DNA of 64,000 nucleotides, from positions 24,518-88,517 of the forward strand of contig NZ_MDDS01000008.1 in NCBI RefSeq assembly GCF_001721295.1. Direction: 5' to 3'. The stretch is from Sphingomonas turrisvirgatae (GTDB taxonomy: Bacteria; Pseudomonadota; Alphaproteobacteria; Sphingomonadales; Sphingomonadaceae). The number at the start of each line of letters is the position of its first letter. Position 1 is the stretch's first letter. The translations under genes and the position numbers were made by a program. Under the pieces are notes generated by a model. That model did no database searches and was not told the origin of the DNA. It worked only from the letters and a program-made list of their open reading frames with translations. Below are positions 17,458 to 28,433 of this stretch, piece by piece.

Positions 17458-18510
17458 TTAGAGCTGATGTCCGGTGCGGTCGCGCTTCGTCGCGAGGTAC
17501 CGCTCGTTATGCGGATTGGGCGGGAGGTGGTGCGGTACGCGCTCTATCACGTCGACGCCGGTTGCTTGCAGGCCGGCGACCTTCGCCGGGTTGTTGGTCA
17601 GCAGGCGGATGCGGTCCTGCCCCAACAGCTTGAGCATCTGCCCGGCCACGCCAAAATCGCGCGCGTCGATGGCAAAGCCGAGCCGCGTGTTGGCATCGAC
17701 CGTGTCGAACCCCTGATCCTGCAGCGCATAGGCGCGCAGCTTGTTGATGAGGCCGATCCCGCGCCCTTCCTGACGCAGGTACAGCAGCACGCCCCAGCCA
17801 GCGTCGGCGATGGCATGGATGGCGGCGTGCAATTGCGGGCCGCAATCGCACTTCAGGCTGCCGAGCACGTCGCCGGTCAGGCATTCGCTGTGCAGGCGGA
17901 CGAGCGGGGGCTGGCCGTTGGGATGGCCGATCAGCAGCGCGATATGCTCGTCGGGCGATTCGGGCGTGCGAAAGGCGACGATCTCGGCATCTTCCGCGCC
18001 CGCGACGGGCAGTCGGGCGCGGGTGACGATGCGCAGCCGCGCGGGGTCTTCGTGCGCGTCGATATCGGCCGGGGTGATCGCATCCGCTCCGCCGCACCTG
18101 ACGAAGAAGGCGGGCAGCAATCCTGCGATCCGCGCAAGCCGCAGGGCCGCACTGGCAGCATCCGGCGCAATGACCGGAACCGCGCGGAATGGCCCTTTCA
18201 ACGGCGTCGCCAGGTCGAGCTGCGGATCGGCCAGTGCCACCGCGCCGTCGAACTCCAGCCAGGGCGCACGCTCCACCAGCACCGGCGCATCGGGCGTTGC
18301 GGCGTCGAGTTGGTTGGCGAGCTTGAGCGTGAAGGCGCGGCCGGCAGAAATGAGCACTGGTGCCGCCGCATCCGGGTCGAACTCCGCAAGCCGGGCGGCG
18401 TCGGCGGTCTCGATCGCCAAAAGCGACAGCACATCGGCACCGTCGCGAATCGCGATCGGCCATCCGCGGCGCAGCGCATCGACTGCCTGAGCAACTGCGC
18501 GCGCGCTCAA
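17458..18510 (-). CDS. ribA: GTP cyclohydrolase II
   Basis: A 350-residue enzyme of riboflavin synthesis. The C-terminal half carries the zinc site [32 protein letters not shown] with the catalytic Arg, and [20 protein letters not shown]. The N-terminal 150 residues are a degenerate extra domain of the kind found in alphaproteobacterial RibA; it lacks an obvious DHBP-synthase metal site. The chosen TTG start (18510) overlaps the xth stop as TTGA and has GGAA upstream. A GTG at 18576 would overlap xth by about 70 bases and is less likely. Coupling to xth translation is probable. Confidence 0.88.
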   Translation of the reverse strand: MSARAVAQAVDALRRGWPIAIRDGADVLSLLAIETADAARLAEFDPDAAAPVLISAGRAFTLKLANQLDAATPDAPVLVERAPWLEFDGAVALADPQLDLATPLKGPFRAVPVIAPDAASAALRLARIAGLLPAFFVRCGGADAITPADIDAHEDPARLRIVTRARLPVAGAEDAEIVAFRTPESPDEHIALLIGHPNGQPPLVRLHSECLTGDVLGSLKCDCGPQLHAAIHAIADAGWGVLLYLRQEGRGIGLINKLRAYALQDQGFDTVDANTRLGFAIDARDFGVAGQMLKLLGQDRIRLLTNNPAKVAGLQATGVDVIERVPHHLPPNPHNERYLATKRDRTGHQL

Positions 18511-19292
18511 AAAGCGAATTCCGTGACGATCGGCACATGATCCGATGGTTTCAGCCAGCCGCGCACCGGCTCGCACACCTTATGCGCCGTTGCGCTGGCC
18601 GCGATGTCGCGGCTGGCCCACATATGATCGAGCCGGCGGCCGCGATCCGATGCTGCCCAATCCTTCGCGCGGTAGCTCCACCAGGTGAAGCAGCGCTCGG
18701 GCGCAGGGATGAATGCGCGGCCGAGATCGACCCAGTCATTCGCGGCCTGCAGCCGGGCGAGCGCCTCAACCTCGATCGGCGTATGGCTGACGACGTTCAG
18801 CAGCTGCTTGTGGCTCCACACATCGCATTCGAGCGGAGCGATGTTGAAGTCGCCGGTTACGATGACGGGCAGGTCGCCGAGCCCCTCCGACCAGCGCGTC
18901 ATGCGCTCGACAAAATCGAGCTTCTGACCGAATTTGGGGTTGAGATCGCGGTTGGGAATGTCGCCGCCGGCCGGGACATAGACATTTTCGAGCCGCACGC
19001 CATTGGGTAGCCGCACCCCGACATGCCGCGCCTCGCCATTGGCCTGCCAGTCGAGCCGATCGTCCTCGGTCACCGGCACGCGGCTGACGATCGCGACGCC
19101 GTGATGCATCCGCTGCCCGTGGATGATGATGTGATCATAGCCAAGGTCGCGAAGCGGCTGATGCGGGAAGTCCCCGTCGACAACCTTGGTTTCCTGAAGG
19201 CAGAGGATGTCGGGTGCCTCTTCGCGCAGGAACTGCTGGACGATGTCCATGCGGAAACGGATCGAGTTGATGTTCCAGGAGGCGATTTTCAT
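18507..19292 (-). CDS. xth: Exodeoxyribonuclease III
   Basis: A 261-residue Mg-dependent AP endonuclease/3' exonuclease for base-excision repair. Visible catalytic motifs are [27 protein letters not shown] (Glu ligand), the Tyr/Gly segment [30 protein letters not shown] and the terminal [15 protein letters not shown] with the catalytic Asp-His. The start at 19292 has AGGAGG upstream (TTCCAGGAGGCGATTTTC) with good spacing. It overlaps ribA by four bases. Confidence 0.95.
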   Translation of the reverse strand: MKIASWNINSIRFRMDIVQQFLREEAPDILCLQETKVVDGDFPHQPLRDLGYDHIIIHGQRMHHGVAIVSRVPVTEDDRLDWQANGEARHVGVRLPNGVRLENVYVPAGGDIPNRDLNPKFGQKLDFVERMTRWSEGLGDLPVIVTGDFNIAPLECDVWSHKQLLNVVSHTPIEVEALARLQAANDWVDLGRAFIPAPERCFTWWSYRAKDWAASDRGRRLDHMWASRDIAASATAHKVCEPVRGWLKPSDHVPIVTEFAF

Positions 19293-19637
19293 GGCTAGCG
19301 CGCCTTTAGTCGGCTTCGCCGACGCGCACCAGCATGAGGTGGTGTTTTCGCGCTTCGCGCGGTTGCGGTGCCGGTCCGCTCCCCCGGCCACCCACTTCAG
19401 TGTATCTTGATGGGCGGCCGGGTGAGGGAGCGGGCCGGCACCGCCTGCGCCGCACGGCGCACGAACAGCCAAAACGCCAAAGGCCCCCGCTCCGGGGGCA
19501 TGGAGCGAGGGCCGACCTGGCGTTCGTCACGCAGGCGGGAAGGGGCACTTGCCGGGCAACAGGGGGAAAAATCCCGACGCCCCGTCCGCCATTCCTTATT
19601 AGCGAGTCGAAGCTGTCGCCAACATGAACGCTGACGT
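19293..19637. other. Gap between xth and lolA
   Basis: A 345-base gap in a same-strand (minus) series. It holds a terminator-like hairpin at 19479-19499 facing lolA's transcription direction. The ORF-like stretches here have no family resemblance and an atypical Arg/Pro-rich composition. No gene is called. Confidence 0.5.
19479..19499 (-). terminator. Probable terminator of lolA
   Basis: On the minus strand GCCCCCG-GAG-CGGGGGCC followed by TTT forms a strong GC stem with a short T run, about 140 bases past the lolA stop codon. Confidence 0.55.
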
Positions 19638-20261
19638 TCAGCGACGGGCACCCGATCTCCGCGGATCGTTCCAGCGGAACGCTCCGTCGCTAACCGGCGC
19701 GTTGAACCGTTGGTTCGCGAGCCGGACGGTGGTGCGATTGTTCTGGCTGTCGAGCGCGACCCAGCCATTGAGCATCAACCCTCCGGGCGCCGCTGCGTTG
19801 CGCGCGAAGATCATGGTCATGCGACCGAATTCCGGCCGCTTGGGATCGTGCGCCTCGATGCTGACGACCTGGGGATTGCCGGTGGGCACGACCTTGGCAT
19901 AGGCCGAGATGTCGCGGTTGGGATCGAGCAGTACGCCGAGCGGCGAGTTCTTGACCGGCCAGCGCGACACCTGTCGGACCGAATAGTCGATGAACCACAG
20001 GGCATTGCCGTCGCCGACGATCAGCAGCGGCACGCCCTTTTCATACTGGAAGCGAACCTTCCCCGGCTTCTTGAGCGTCAGGGTGCCGCGCACGGTCTTG
20101 CCCGCGCGATCGGTCTGCTCGAACGAGGCCGTCATCGACTGGGTCGAGCGAAGATGCGCCTGCACCTGGGCAAGCGTGTTCTGCTGCGCGGCTGCAGGCA
20201 GCGCGATGGTGAGGGCCGCGAGCGCGGCGAGCGGGCGAATAGTCATGGTCGTGCCAAACAT
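19638..20261 (-). CDS. lolA: Outer-membrane lipoprotein carrier LolA
   Basis: A 207-residue periplasmic chaperone that moves lipoproteins from LolCDE to the outer membrane. A signal peptide is visible (MTIRPLAALAALTIALPAAA at residues 6-25). The mature part has the LolA-type half-barrel strands: MTASFEQTDRAGKTVRGTL, KKPGKVRFQYEKGVPLLIVG and ALWFIDYSVRQVSRWPV. A strand N-x-R-T-T-V-R-L near the C-terminus also fits. Two ATG codons, at 20261 and 20246, are possible starts. The short-form ends in RRSGARR. lolA next to xth is a common sphingomonad arrangement. Confidence 0.85.
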   Translation of the reverse strand: MFGTTMTIRPLAALAALTIALPAAAQQNTLAQVQAHLRSTQSMTASFEQTDRAGKTVRGTLTLKKPGKVRFQYEKGVPLLIVGDGNALWFIDYSVRQVSRWPVKNSPLGVLLDPNRDISAYAKVVPTGNPQVVSIEAHDPKRPEFGRMTMIFARNAAAPGGLMLNGWVALDSQNNRTTVRLANQRFNAPVSDGAFRWNDPRRSGARR

Positions 20262-20306
20262 ATCCGCCCCATCGCCGGTTCCGCTTTAACGCGTCCTGAA
20301 CCCTGA

Positions 20307-20765
20307 TTACGCCTCGCTGCGAGCCTTCAGGATCTTGCCCGGGTTGCGCGGCGGCTCGCCCTTCGGCAGCGCGTCGACATGCTCCATGCCTTCGGTCACT
20401 TCGCCCCAGACGGTGTACTGGCGGTCGAGGAAGGTCGCGTCGTCCAGGCAGATGAAGAATTGCGAGTTGGCGCTGTTGGGATCATTGGTGCGAGCCATCG
20501 AGCAGACACCGCGCACGTGCGGTTCGCTGCTGAACTCCTGCGGCAGGTTCGGCTCCTTCGATCCGCTCATGCCCGTGCCGGTCGGATCGCCGCCCTGCGC
20601 CATGAAGCCGGCGATGACGCGGTGGAAGACGACGCCGTCATAGAAGCCGCTGTCAGCGAGCTTGGTGATGCGCTCGACATGCTTGGGCGCAAGGTCGGGA
20701 CGCAGCTTGATGTGCACGTCGCCGCTGTCGAGGGTCATGACGAGGCGCGTGGGAAGATCGGACAT
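20307..20765 (-). CDS. ppiB: Cyclophilin-type peptidyl-prolyl isomerase
   Basis: A 152-residue cytosolic cyclophilin. The active-site signature FHRVIAGFMAQGGDPTGTG (residues 48-66) has the catalytic Arg, and NSQFFICLDDATFLD and YTVWGEVTEGMEHVD complete the barrel. There is no signal peptide, so this is the cytoplasmic PpiB type, which speeds proline cis-trans isomerisation. Confidence 0.93.
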   Translation of the reverse strand: MSDLPTRLVMTLDSGDVHIKLRPDLAPKHVERITKLADSGFYDGVVFHRVIAGFMAQGGDPTGTGMSGSKEPNLPQEFSSEPHVRGVCSMARTNDPNSANSQFFICLDDATFLDRQYTVWGEVTEGMEHVDALPKGEPPRNPGKILKARSEA

Positions 20766-20893
20766 GGGTTACTCCAACAATGGGAATTTGCACGGCACCT
20801 AGGCGTGTCGGGCGATGGTTGCAAATCAGGCGGATTGGCAGGGCAATCGCTGCGCGTTAGAGGGCGTGACGCGCAATTTCGGGGGAAGGCTCG

Positions 20894-22291
20894 ATGACCG
20901 ACGAGACCGATACCACCATTGCCGCCGAATCGCCGAGCGAGCATCCCGAACACCTCAGCCCCGAATTCGTGCGCACCGTGCTCGACCTGGTCGAGGCAGG
21001 CGAGATCGAGGCCGCGCGCGAGAAGGTCGCGCCGCTGCACCCCGCCGACATTGCCGACCTGGTCGAACTGACGCCGGGCGAGCAGCGACGGCAGCTGGCC
21101 GCCGCCATCGCCGGACTGATCGACGGCGACGTGCTGTCGGAAATGAACGACTGGGTGCGCGAGGAGCTGATCGAAGCGCTCGACCCGCACGAAGTCGCCG
21201 ATATCGCCGCCGAGCTGGATACCGACGACGCGGTCGCGATCATCGAGGATATGGAGGAGGAGGATCAGCGCGCCGTCCTCCGCGCGCTGGACCCGGATGA
21301 TCGTGCGGCAATCGAGGAGGCGCTGTCCTATCCCGAGGAGTCCGCCGGGCGCCTGATGCAGCGCGAGCTGATCGCGGTGCCGGAGCATTGGACCGTTGGT
21401 CATGTGCTCGACTTCCTGCGCGGGCAGGAGGAGCTGCCGACGGATTTCTGGGAAATCTTCGTCGTCGATCCCGCGCACAAGCCGGTCGGCACCTGTGCGC
21501 TCAGCTGGATCCTGCGCACGCCGCGCGGCGTGAGTGTCGGCGACGTGATGAAGCGCGAACAGACGCTGATCCCGGTCGAGATGGACCAGGAGGAAGTGGC
21601 GCTCAAATTCCAGAAATATGCGCTCATCTCCGCCGCGGTGACCGACGATAGCGGACGGCTGGTCGGCGTGATCACGGTCGACGACATCGTCCACATCATC
21701 AGCGAGGAAGCCGGCGAAGACGCGCTGCTGATGTCCGGGGCGGGCGATGGCGACATCAACGAGCCGATCCGCGACAGCTACAAGGCGCGGGTGCGCTGGC
21801 TGGTGGCGAATCTGTTCACCGCGCTGGTCGCATCGTCGATCATCGCGCTGTTCGGCGCGGCGATCGAGAAGATGGTGGCGCTGGCGGTGCTCATGCCGAT
21901 CGTGGCTTCGGTGGGCGGCAATGCCGGGACGCAGACGATGGCGATCGTCGTGCGCGCGCTGGCGACCAACCAGCTGACCCAATCGAACACCGTGCGCACG
22001 ATCCGGCGGGAGATCCTGGTCGCACTGCTGAATGGCGCGACGATCGCGGTGCTGCTGGGGATCGGGGCGGCGCTGGTGTTCGGCAATCCCGCGCTCGGCG
22101 GCGTCATCGCGGCAGCGATGGTGGTCAACATCCTGGTCGCGGGGCTCGCCGGCGTGCTGGTGCCGGTGACGCTGGAGCGGATGAAGCAGGACCCTGCCGT
22201 CGCTTCATCGGTGTTCGTGACGATGGTCACCGATTCGATGGGGTTCCTGGCGTTCCTGGGTCTGGCCGTGGCGTTCGGGCTGACGGGTTGA
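20894..22291 (+). CDS. mgtE: MgtE-type magnesium transporter
   Basis: A 465-residue channel. An acidic N domain (residues 20-140, MgtE-N repeats such as DPHEVADIAAELDTDDAVAI) precedes two CBS domains (about 145-265, GVSVGDVMKREQTLIPVEM and GRLVGVITVDDIVHIISEEA) and a five-helix membrane domain with the selectivity segment PIVASVGGNAGTQTMAIVVRAL. It imports Mg2+ and is gated by Mg2+ binding to the N and CBS domains. The start follows GGGGGAAGGCTCG. No Mg-responsive leader is evident. Confidence 0.95.
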   Translation: MTDETDTTIAAESPSEHPEHLSPEFVRTVLDLVEAGEIEAAREKVAPLHPADIADLVELTPGEQRRQLAAAIAGLIDGDVLSEMNDWVREELIEALDPHEVADIAAELDTDDAVAIIEDMEEEDQRAVLRALDPDDRAAIEEALSYPEESAGRLMQRELIAVPEHWTVGHVLDFLRGQEELPTDFWEIFVVDPAHKPVGTCALSWILRTPRGVSVGDVMKREQTLIPVEMDQEEVALKFQKYALISAAVTDDSGRLVGVITVDDIVHIISEEAGEDALLMSGAGDGDINEPIRDSYKARVRWLVANLFTALVASSIIALFGAAIEKMVALAVLMPIVASVGGNAGTQTMAIVVRALATNQLTQSNTVRTIRREILVALLNGATIAVLLGIGAALVFGNPALGGVIAAAMVVNILVAGLAGVLVPVTLERMKQDPAVASSVFVTMVTDSMGFLAFLGLAVAFGLTG

Positions 22292-22322
22292 TCACCGGCG
22301 GCGCGGTGCCCAGATCAGGGCG

Positions 22323-22718
22323 ATGCCGCTGCATATTACCAAGGTCGCCTATGGTTGCGACAGTGTCGAGTTCCTGAAGGAGCGGCTGGCGCTGCGCGCT
22401 GCGCATGGGCCATCGTTCCTGACCACGCGCTATCTGCCGAAACGTCATGCGGAAATTGTCGGCGGCTCGCTGTTCTGGATCATCAAGCACCAGTTGATCG
22501 GGCGGACGCCGATCGTGCGCTTCGGCGAGGCGGAAGGCGGGCGCGTCGCGATCCACCTCGAGCCGCAGCTGATCCTGGTGCAGCCGCGTCCCAAGCGCGC
22601 GCATCAGGGCTGGCGCTATCTGGAGGGCGTGGATGCGCCGGCGGATCTGGGCGACGGGGACATGGCCGCGCTGCCGCCGGAACTGGCGGGCAAGCTGGCG
22701 GAATTGGGGCTGGCCTAG
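22323..22718 (+). CDS. DUF1489 family protein
   Basis: A 131-residue protein matching the alphaproteobacterial DUF1489 pattern: MPLHITKVAYGCDSVEFL, HAEIVGGSLFWIIKH, VRFGEAEGGRVAIHLEPQLI and RAHQGWRYLEG. The family has no established role; the Trp-rich C-terminal segment and uniform size suggest a single compact domain. It follows mgtE by 31 bases on the same strand and could share its transcript. Confidence 0.85.
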   Translation: MPLHITKVAYGCDSVEFLKERLALRAAHGPSFLTTRYLPKRHAEIVGGSLFWIIKHQLIGRTPIVRFGEAEGGRVAIHLEPQLILVQPRPKRAHQGWRYLEGVDAPADLGDGDMAALPPELAGKLAELGLA

Positions 22719-22728
22719 CGTCCTGGCC

Positions 22729-23406
22729 CTAGCGTGCGAGGCCGGGGAAGGCGGCCCTGAACGCTGCGACCTTAGGCTTATCCCAGCGCACAATATAGGG
22801 ATGACGCGGGTTTCGGCGCGCGAAGTCCTGATGTTCCGCCTCGGCCGGGAAGAACTGGCCGCTCTCTACCGTGGTGACGACCGGCGCCGGATAAGCGCGG
22901 CTTTGCTGCAGTTGCGCGATATAGCTGCGCGCGACGCTGGCCTGCCCCGGATTTTGCGGGAAGATCGCCGAGCGGTAGCTGGGGCCGTGGTCCGGCCCTT
23001 GCCGGTTCAGCTGCGTGGGATCGTGCGCAACCGAGAAATAGATGCGCAGCAGCGTGGCGTAGGACAACTGGCGCGGATCGTAGACGATGCGAACCGCCTC
23101 GGCATGGCGCGTACGCTCGGTCGAGACCTGGGCGTAGGTCGCGGTGGCGCGGGTGCCGCCGGCATAGCCGCTGGTCACCGACGCCACGCCCTTCACGCCT
23201 TCGAACACCGCCTCCATTCCCCAGAAACAGCCGCCGGCAAGCACTGCGACCTGGTTGCCGGGCGCGGGCGCGACATCGTGTGTCGCTGCGGGGATGCGAA
23301 AGGTCTGCTCGGTCGCGCTTGCGCCCAAGCCCGGCACATAACCGGCCGCGGCAAGGACGCCGAGACTGATCAGCCCGGCAGCGGCAAGGGCGAGTGGCGT
23401 GCGCAC
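22729..23406 (-). CDS. msrA: Peptide methionine-S-sulfoxide reductase, exported form
   Basis: A 225-residue MsrA. The active-site GGCFWGMEAVFEGVKGV (about residues 58-74) contains the nucleophilic Cys, with SGYAGG, HAEAVRIVYDP and YRSAIF downstream. The first 25 residues are hydrophobic (LALAAAGLISLGVLAAAGYV), so the enzyme is probably secreted to the periplasm, unlike cytosolic MsrA. It starts at a GTG four bases after the stop of a 38-codon ORF on the same strand, so the two are likely cotranscribed. Confidence 0.92.
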   Translation of the reverse strand: MRTPLALAAAGLISLGVLAAAGYVPGLGASATEQTFRIPAATHDVAPAPGNQVAVLAGGCFWGMEAVFEGVKGVASVTSGYAGGTRATATYAQVSTERTRHAEAVRIVYDPRQLSYATLLRIYFSVAHDPTQLNRQGPDHGPSYRSAIFPQNPGQASVARSYIAQLQQSRAYPAPVVTTVESGQFFPAEAEHQDFARRNPRHPYIVRWDKPKVAAFRAAFPGLAR

Positions 23407-23409
23407 GCC

Positions 23410-23526
23410 TTAAAAGATGGTGTGCGTCGCCACCTGTTCAATGTTGAGCGCCACCATGCCGATCGTGCCGAGCGAAAAGCCGGCAACGAACCGGTGGAAC
23501 ATCGCGGATTTGAGCATCGCGATCAT
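23410..23526 (-). CDS. 38-residue single-helix membrane peptide upstream of msrA
   Basis: The reverse-strand ATG at 23526 follows AGAGGAAATTCTC, a good ribosome site, and encodes 38 residues: MIAMLKSAMFHRFVAGFSLG at the start and VALNIEQVATHTIF at the end. Residues 9-27 are hydrophobic enough for one membrane helix. It ends directly before msrA. Similar unnamed peptides with an SAMFHRF core are, to my recollection, present in sphingomonads. No function is known. It is easily missed because of its length. Confidence 0.6.
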   Translation of the reverse strand: MIAMLKSAMFHRFVAGFSLGTIGMVALNIEQVATHTIF

Positions 23527-23645
23527 GAGAATTTCCTCTTGCCTGATTGCGGGAAGGTCGGAACCAGCCCGCGAAAACCAAGCATAGATCTAGTTTGGCC
23601 GGATGAACGAGCCGTGGGCGGACCGTTCATCCGCGCGTCACGCGC

Positions 23646-24875
<1,230 letters not shown>

Positions 24876-26651
24876 CTATAGGTCCGCCATCGCCTCTTCC
24901 GCAACCGTAACAGCGGCAACCAGTCCGCGAACCGAATTGCCGATGAAGAAGCCGTCCGCGAGATCGGCGGGTGTGAGGTCTGCCTCGATCGCCTGCCCGC
25001 TCGCGATCAGCTCGGCCCGCAGGATCCCCGGAAGGATGCCGCGCGCGAGCGGCGGTGTCAGCAGCATGCCATCGCGGCGGACGAAGATCGAGGTGAAGCT
25101 GCCCTCCGTCAGCCAGCCGTCGGCATCGATGTACAGCGTCTCGAACGCGCCGGCGCTGCGCGGATAGAGGCGCCGGTCGGTCGTCTTGTGAGCCAGCCGA
25201 AAGTCGCGCGGCGCAACTTCGCGCGAACGGATCGCGACGTGGACGGGTGACGAGGGGGCGGGCGGCAGCGGCGCGGTGCCGATGGCGATATTGCCCTGCG
25301 CCGACAGGAGCAGCCGGATACGCGCCGGCCCATGCAGCCGGAAGGTTGCCGCCTGCAGTTCGTTGCGCGCGGCATGGCGATCGAAGGCGAAGCCGAACAC
25401 GCCGGCACTCGCCTTCATCCGCGCGAGATGGCGTTCGAGCAACGCAATGCCGTCGGCCGGATCGAAGCGCATGGTCTCGATCAAGTCGAACGGTCGCTGT
25501 CCGCGGCGAAGGAACGCGCCCTTGGCGAGGCATTCGTCCCACTCCTCGCCAGCGGTCGAATCGGCGACAACGCCCGAACCCAAACCCAGCGTCGCCGTCT
25601 GCGAGTCCGATCGCAGATGCAGCGTCCGTATCGCGACGTTGAAGGCGGCGTCGCCATCCGGATCGATGCGACCGATCGAGCCCGTATAAGCGCCGCGCGT
25701 ATCCGGCTCGACCGCCTCGATCACCTGCATCGCGCGGATTTTGGGCGCCCCGGTGACCGAGCCGCAGGGAAAGGTAGCCGCAAGGAGGTCGCCGATGCCC
25801 GTGCCGGGCGCGACCCTTGCCGCAACGGTCGAAACCATGGTGTGCAGCGTGGGGTAGGTTTCGACCTTGAACAGGTGAGGCACGTGCACGCTGCCGGGCG
25901 CCGCGATGCGCGCCAGGTCGTTGCGCATCAAGTCGACGATCATCAGATTCTCGGCGCGCTGCTTGGCATCCGTGGCGAGTTGCGCCCGGGCGAGCGAGTC
26001 TTCCTCCGGCGTCGCCCCGCGCGCCGTGGTTCCCTTCATGGGCCGCGCGATCAGTTGCCCGTCGCGCAACGCGAAGAACAGTTCGGGCGAGAAGGACAGC
26101 AGCCAATCGGTGCCGGTCCAGACGATGCCACCATAACCTGCCGCCGCGCGCTGCCGAACGGCGGCATAGGCGGCAAGCGGATCGCCGAGCAGCGTGACCG
26201 CGGCGCGAAACGTGAGGTTGGCCTGGTAGATGTCGCCGGCCTCGATCCATTCGTGCACGCGCGAAAACGCCTCGTCATAAGCTTTGCGCGAGATGCCGGG
26301 ACGGGGTCGGCCTAGCCACGCGCCGGCCGGATCGGGTAGCCGGGCCGCGACGTGTGTAGCCGGGATACGCTCGACGCCTTCGAACAGCCCGAACCACAGC
26401 AGCGGCCCATCGCCGCGTGGCGCAGCGAGCTTTGCCTCCAGCGCATGTCCGGTTTCATAGGCAATGTAGCCCGCGGCATGCAGGCCCTCGGCACGCGCCG
26501 CATCGAGCGCAGCCAATGCGGGACGCACCTGCGCGGTATTGCGCGCGACGACGGTCCGCACCGGCCGCGAATAGAGATGCGCATCGACGCCGCCGGACCG
26601 GGCATCGTCGAGCAGCACGAAAGGGGCGTCGGCGCGCATCGGCAGGGGCAT
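24876..26651 (-). CDS. pabB: Aminodeoxychorismate synthase component I fused to aminodeoxychorismate lyase
   Basis: A 591-residue fusion. Residues 1-375 are the PabB chorismate-binding enzyme (GDIYQANLTFRAAV, PMKGTTARG, FPCGSVTGAPKIRAMQVIEA, GAYTGSIGRIDPDGDAAFN). Residues 385-591 are a class IV aminotransferase/lyase (PabC-like) with ETMRFDPADGIALLERHL, the PLP-Lys in AHKTTDRRLYPR, and LTEGSFTSIFVRRDG. The single chain can make 4-aminobenzoate for folate from chorismate if an amidase subunit is supplied elsewhere. The start is set at 26651 with AGGATTGC upstream. Confidence 0.9.
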   Translation of the reverse strand: MPLPMRADAPFVLLDDARSGGVDAHLYSRPVRTVVARNTAQVRPALAALDAARAEGLHAAGYIAYETGHALEAKLAAPRGDGPLLWFGLFEGVERIPATHVAARLPDPAGAWLGRPRPGISRKAYDEAFSRVHEWIEAGDIYQANLTFRAAVTLLGDPLAAYAAVRQRAAAGYGGIVWTGTDWLLSFSPELFFALRDGQLIARPMKGTTARGATPEEDSLARAQLATDAKQRAENLMIVDLMRNDLARIAAPGSVHVPHLFKVETYPTLHTMVSTVAARVAPGTGIGDLLAATFPCGSVTGAPKIRAMQVIEAVEPDTRGAYTGSIGRIDPDGDAAFNVAIRTLHLRSDSQTATLGLGSGVVADSTAGEEWDECLAKGAFLRRGQRPFDLIETMRFDPADGIALLERHLARMKASAGVFGFAFDRHAARNELQAATFRLHGPARIRLLLSAQGNIAIGTAPLPPAPSSPVHVAIRSREVAPRDFRLAHKTTDRRLYPRSAGAFETLYIDADGWLTEGSFTSIFVRRDGMLLTPPLARGILPGILRAELIASGQAIEADLTPADLADGFFIGNSVRGLVAAVTVAEEAMADL

Positions 26652-26719
26652 GCAATCCTGCGCGCGGCTCCGCAACCCTCTGTTGCCGCGAACTTGTCCG
26701 CCGCCTATCTCCACAAGCG

Positions 26720-27391
26720 ATGACCGACGCTAACAATCCCCCGCTGCGCGCCGCGATCGTGCCGGTGACGCCGCTTCAGCAGAACAGCACGCTGATCTGG
26801 TGCACTGAGACCATGCGCGGCGCCTTCACCGATCCGGGCGGCGACCTCGATCGCCTGAAGGCCGCGGCGAAGCAGCATGGCGTCACGGTCGAGAAATTGC
26901 TGATCACGCACGGCCATATCGACCATTGCGGGCAGGCCGGCACGCTGGCCAGGCAATTGGGCGTGCCGATCGAGGGGCCGCACGAGGCGGACCGGTTCTG
27001 GATCAGCCGGCTGGAGGATGACGGTCGCAGCTATGGCATCGACGGCCGCGTGTTCGAGCCGGATCGCTGGCTGGTCGATGGCGATACGGTAAGTGTCGGC
27101 AAGCTGACGCTCGACGTGTATCATTGCCCCGGTCACACGCCGGGTCATGTCGTTTTCCATCATGCGCCGTCGCAACTGGCGATCGTCGGCGACGTGATTT
27201 TCCAGGGATCGATCGGTCGCACCGACTTCCCGATGGGCAATCACCAGGATCTGATCGACGCGATCACTGGCAAGCTTTGGCCGCTGGGCGGCGAGACGGT
27301 GTTCGTGCCGGGCCACGGCCAGCCCAGTACCTTCGCGCAAGAGCGGCGCAGCAATCCGTTCGTCGCGGATGCGGTGCTGGCACGCGCCTGA
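26720..27391 (+). CDS. MBL-fold metallohydrolase (glyoxalase II-like)
   Basis: A 223-residue metallo-beta-lactamase-fold enzyme. Metal ligands lie in [15 protein letters not shown] (residues 60-74), the [13 protein letters not shown] segment, [13 protein letters not shown] with the bridging Asp, and [14 protein letters not shown]. It resembles the YcbL/glyoxalase II-like group, short form without the C-terminal glutathione domain. Substrate is unknown. It is divergent from pabB and 16 bases upstream of tsaD. Confidence 0.88.
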   Translation: MTDANNPPLRAAIVPVTPLQQNSTLIWCTETMRGAFTDPGGDLDRLKAAAKQHGVTVEKLLITHGHIDHCGQAGTLARQLGVPIEGPHEADRFWISRLEDDGRSYGIDGRVFEPDRWLVDGDTVSVGKLTLDVYHCPGHTPGHVVFHHAPSQLAIVGDVIFQGSIGRTDFPMGNHQDLIDAITGKLWPLGGETVFVPGHGQPSTFAQERRSNPFVADAVLARA

Positions 27392-27407
27392 TGCTGATGA
27401 GCCTGTC

Positions 27408-28433
27408 ATGCTGATCCTGGGTCTTGAATCGAGCTGCGACGAGACCGCCGCCGCCTTGGTAAGCGATCGGCGCGAGGTCTTGGCCCATAAACTGGCGACG
27501 CAGGAAGAAGCGCATCGTCCATTTGGCGGCGTGGTGCCCGAGATCGCCGCGCGCGCGCATGTCGAGGTGCTGGCGCCGCTGGTGGAGGCAGTGTTGACCG
27601 AAGCTGGCGTCACGCTGAACGAGGTCGATGCAATCGCCGCCACCGCCGGGCCGGGACTGATCGGCGGCGTGATGGTGGGCCTGGTGACCGGCAAGGCGCT
27701 GGCGCATGCTGCCGGCAAGCCGCTGGTCGCCGTCAATCATTTGGAAGGCCATGCGCTTTCGCCGCGGCTGGCTGACCCTGATCTTGCCTTTCCCTATCTG
27801 TTGCTGCTGGTGTCCGGCGGGCATTGCCAGCTGCTGCTGGTTGAGGGCGTGGGGCGTTACAGACGCTTGGCGACGACAATCGACGATGCGGCGGGGGAGG
27901 CGTTCGACAAGACCGCCACGCTGCTTGGCCTCGGTTTTCCCGGTGGGCCGGCGGTGGAGCGCGTGGCGCGCGACGGTGACCCGTTCGCCGTGCCGCTGCC
28001 GCGCCCGCTGGTGGGATCGGGCGAGCCGCATTTCTCGTTCGCCGGGTTGAAGAGCGATGTGGCGCGCAAGGCCGGCAAGTATGCGGTGGCCGATCTCGCC
28101 GCCTCGTTCCAGCAGGCGGTGGTCGATTGCCTGGTCGATCGCACGCGGATCGCGCTGGGCAAGGCGGCAGGCGCGACCGCCCTGGTCGTCGCGGGCGGCG
28201 TCGCGGCCAATGGTGCGGTTCGCGGAGCGCTCGAACGATTGGCGGGCGAGCAGGGCCTGCGCTTCGTTGCGCCGCCGCTTTGGCTTTGCACCGACAATGC
28301 CGCCATGATCGGCTGGGCGGGAGCGGAGCGCTTCGCCGCCGGATTGAGCGATCCGCTCGACATGCCGGCACGGCCACGCTGGCCGCTCGACCCGGATGCG
28401 GAAAAGGTGCGCGGGGCGGGGGTGAAGGCATGA
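27408..28433 (+). CDS. tsaD: tRNA N6-adenosine threonylcarbamoyltransferase
   Basis: A 341-residue Kae1/TsaD ATPase that, with TsaB, TsaC and TsaE, makes t6A37 in ANN-decoding tRNAs. Visible are [18 protein letters not shown], the metal site [13 protein letters not shown] (His-x3-His), [30 protein letters not shown], and [14 protein letters not shown]. The stop codon overlaps the gpsA start as ATGA. MBL hydrolase, tsaD and gpsA form a tight same-strand series. Confidence 0.96.
   Translation: MLILGLESSCDETAAALVSDRREVLAHKLATQEEAHRPFGGVVPEIAARAHVEVLAPLVEAVLTEAGVTLNEVDAIAATAGPGLIGGVMVGLVTGKALAHAAGKPLVAVNHLEGHALSPRLADPDLAFPYLLLLVSGGHCQLLLVEGVGRYRRLATTIDDAAGEAFDKTATLLGLGFPGGPAVERVARDGDPFAVPLPRPLVGSGEPHFSFAGLKSDVARKAGKYAVADLAASFQQAVVDCLVDRTRIALGKAAGATALVVAGGVAANGAVRGALERLAGEQGLRFVAPPLWLCTDNAAMIGWAGAERFAAGLSDPLDMPARPRWPLDPDAEKVRGAGVKA

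Noticed and set aside
19306..19548. An 80-residue minus-strand ORF between lolA and xth
   Set aside because: It has Arg/Pro/Cys-rich composition, no ribosome site, and contains the terminator-like hairpin in its body.
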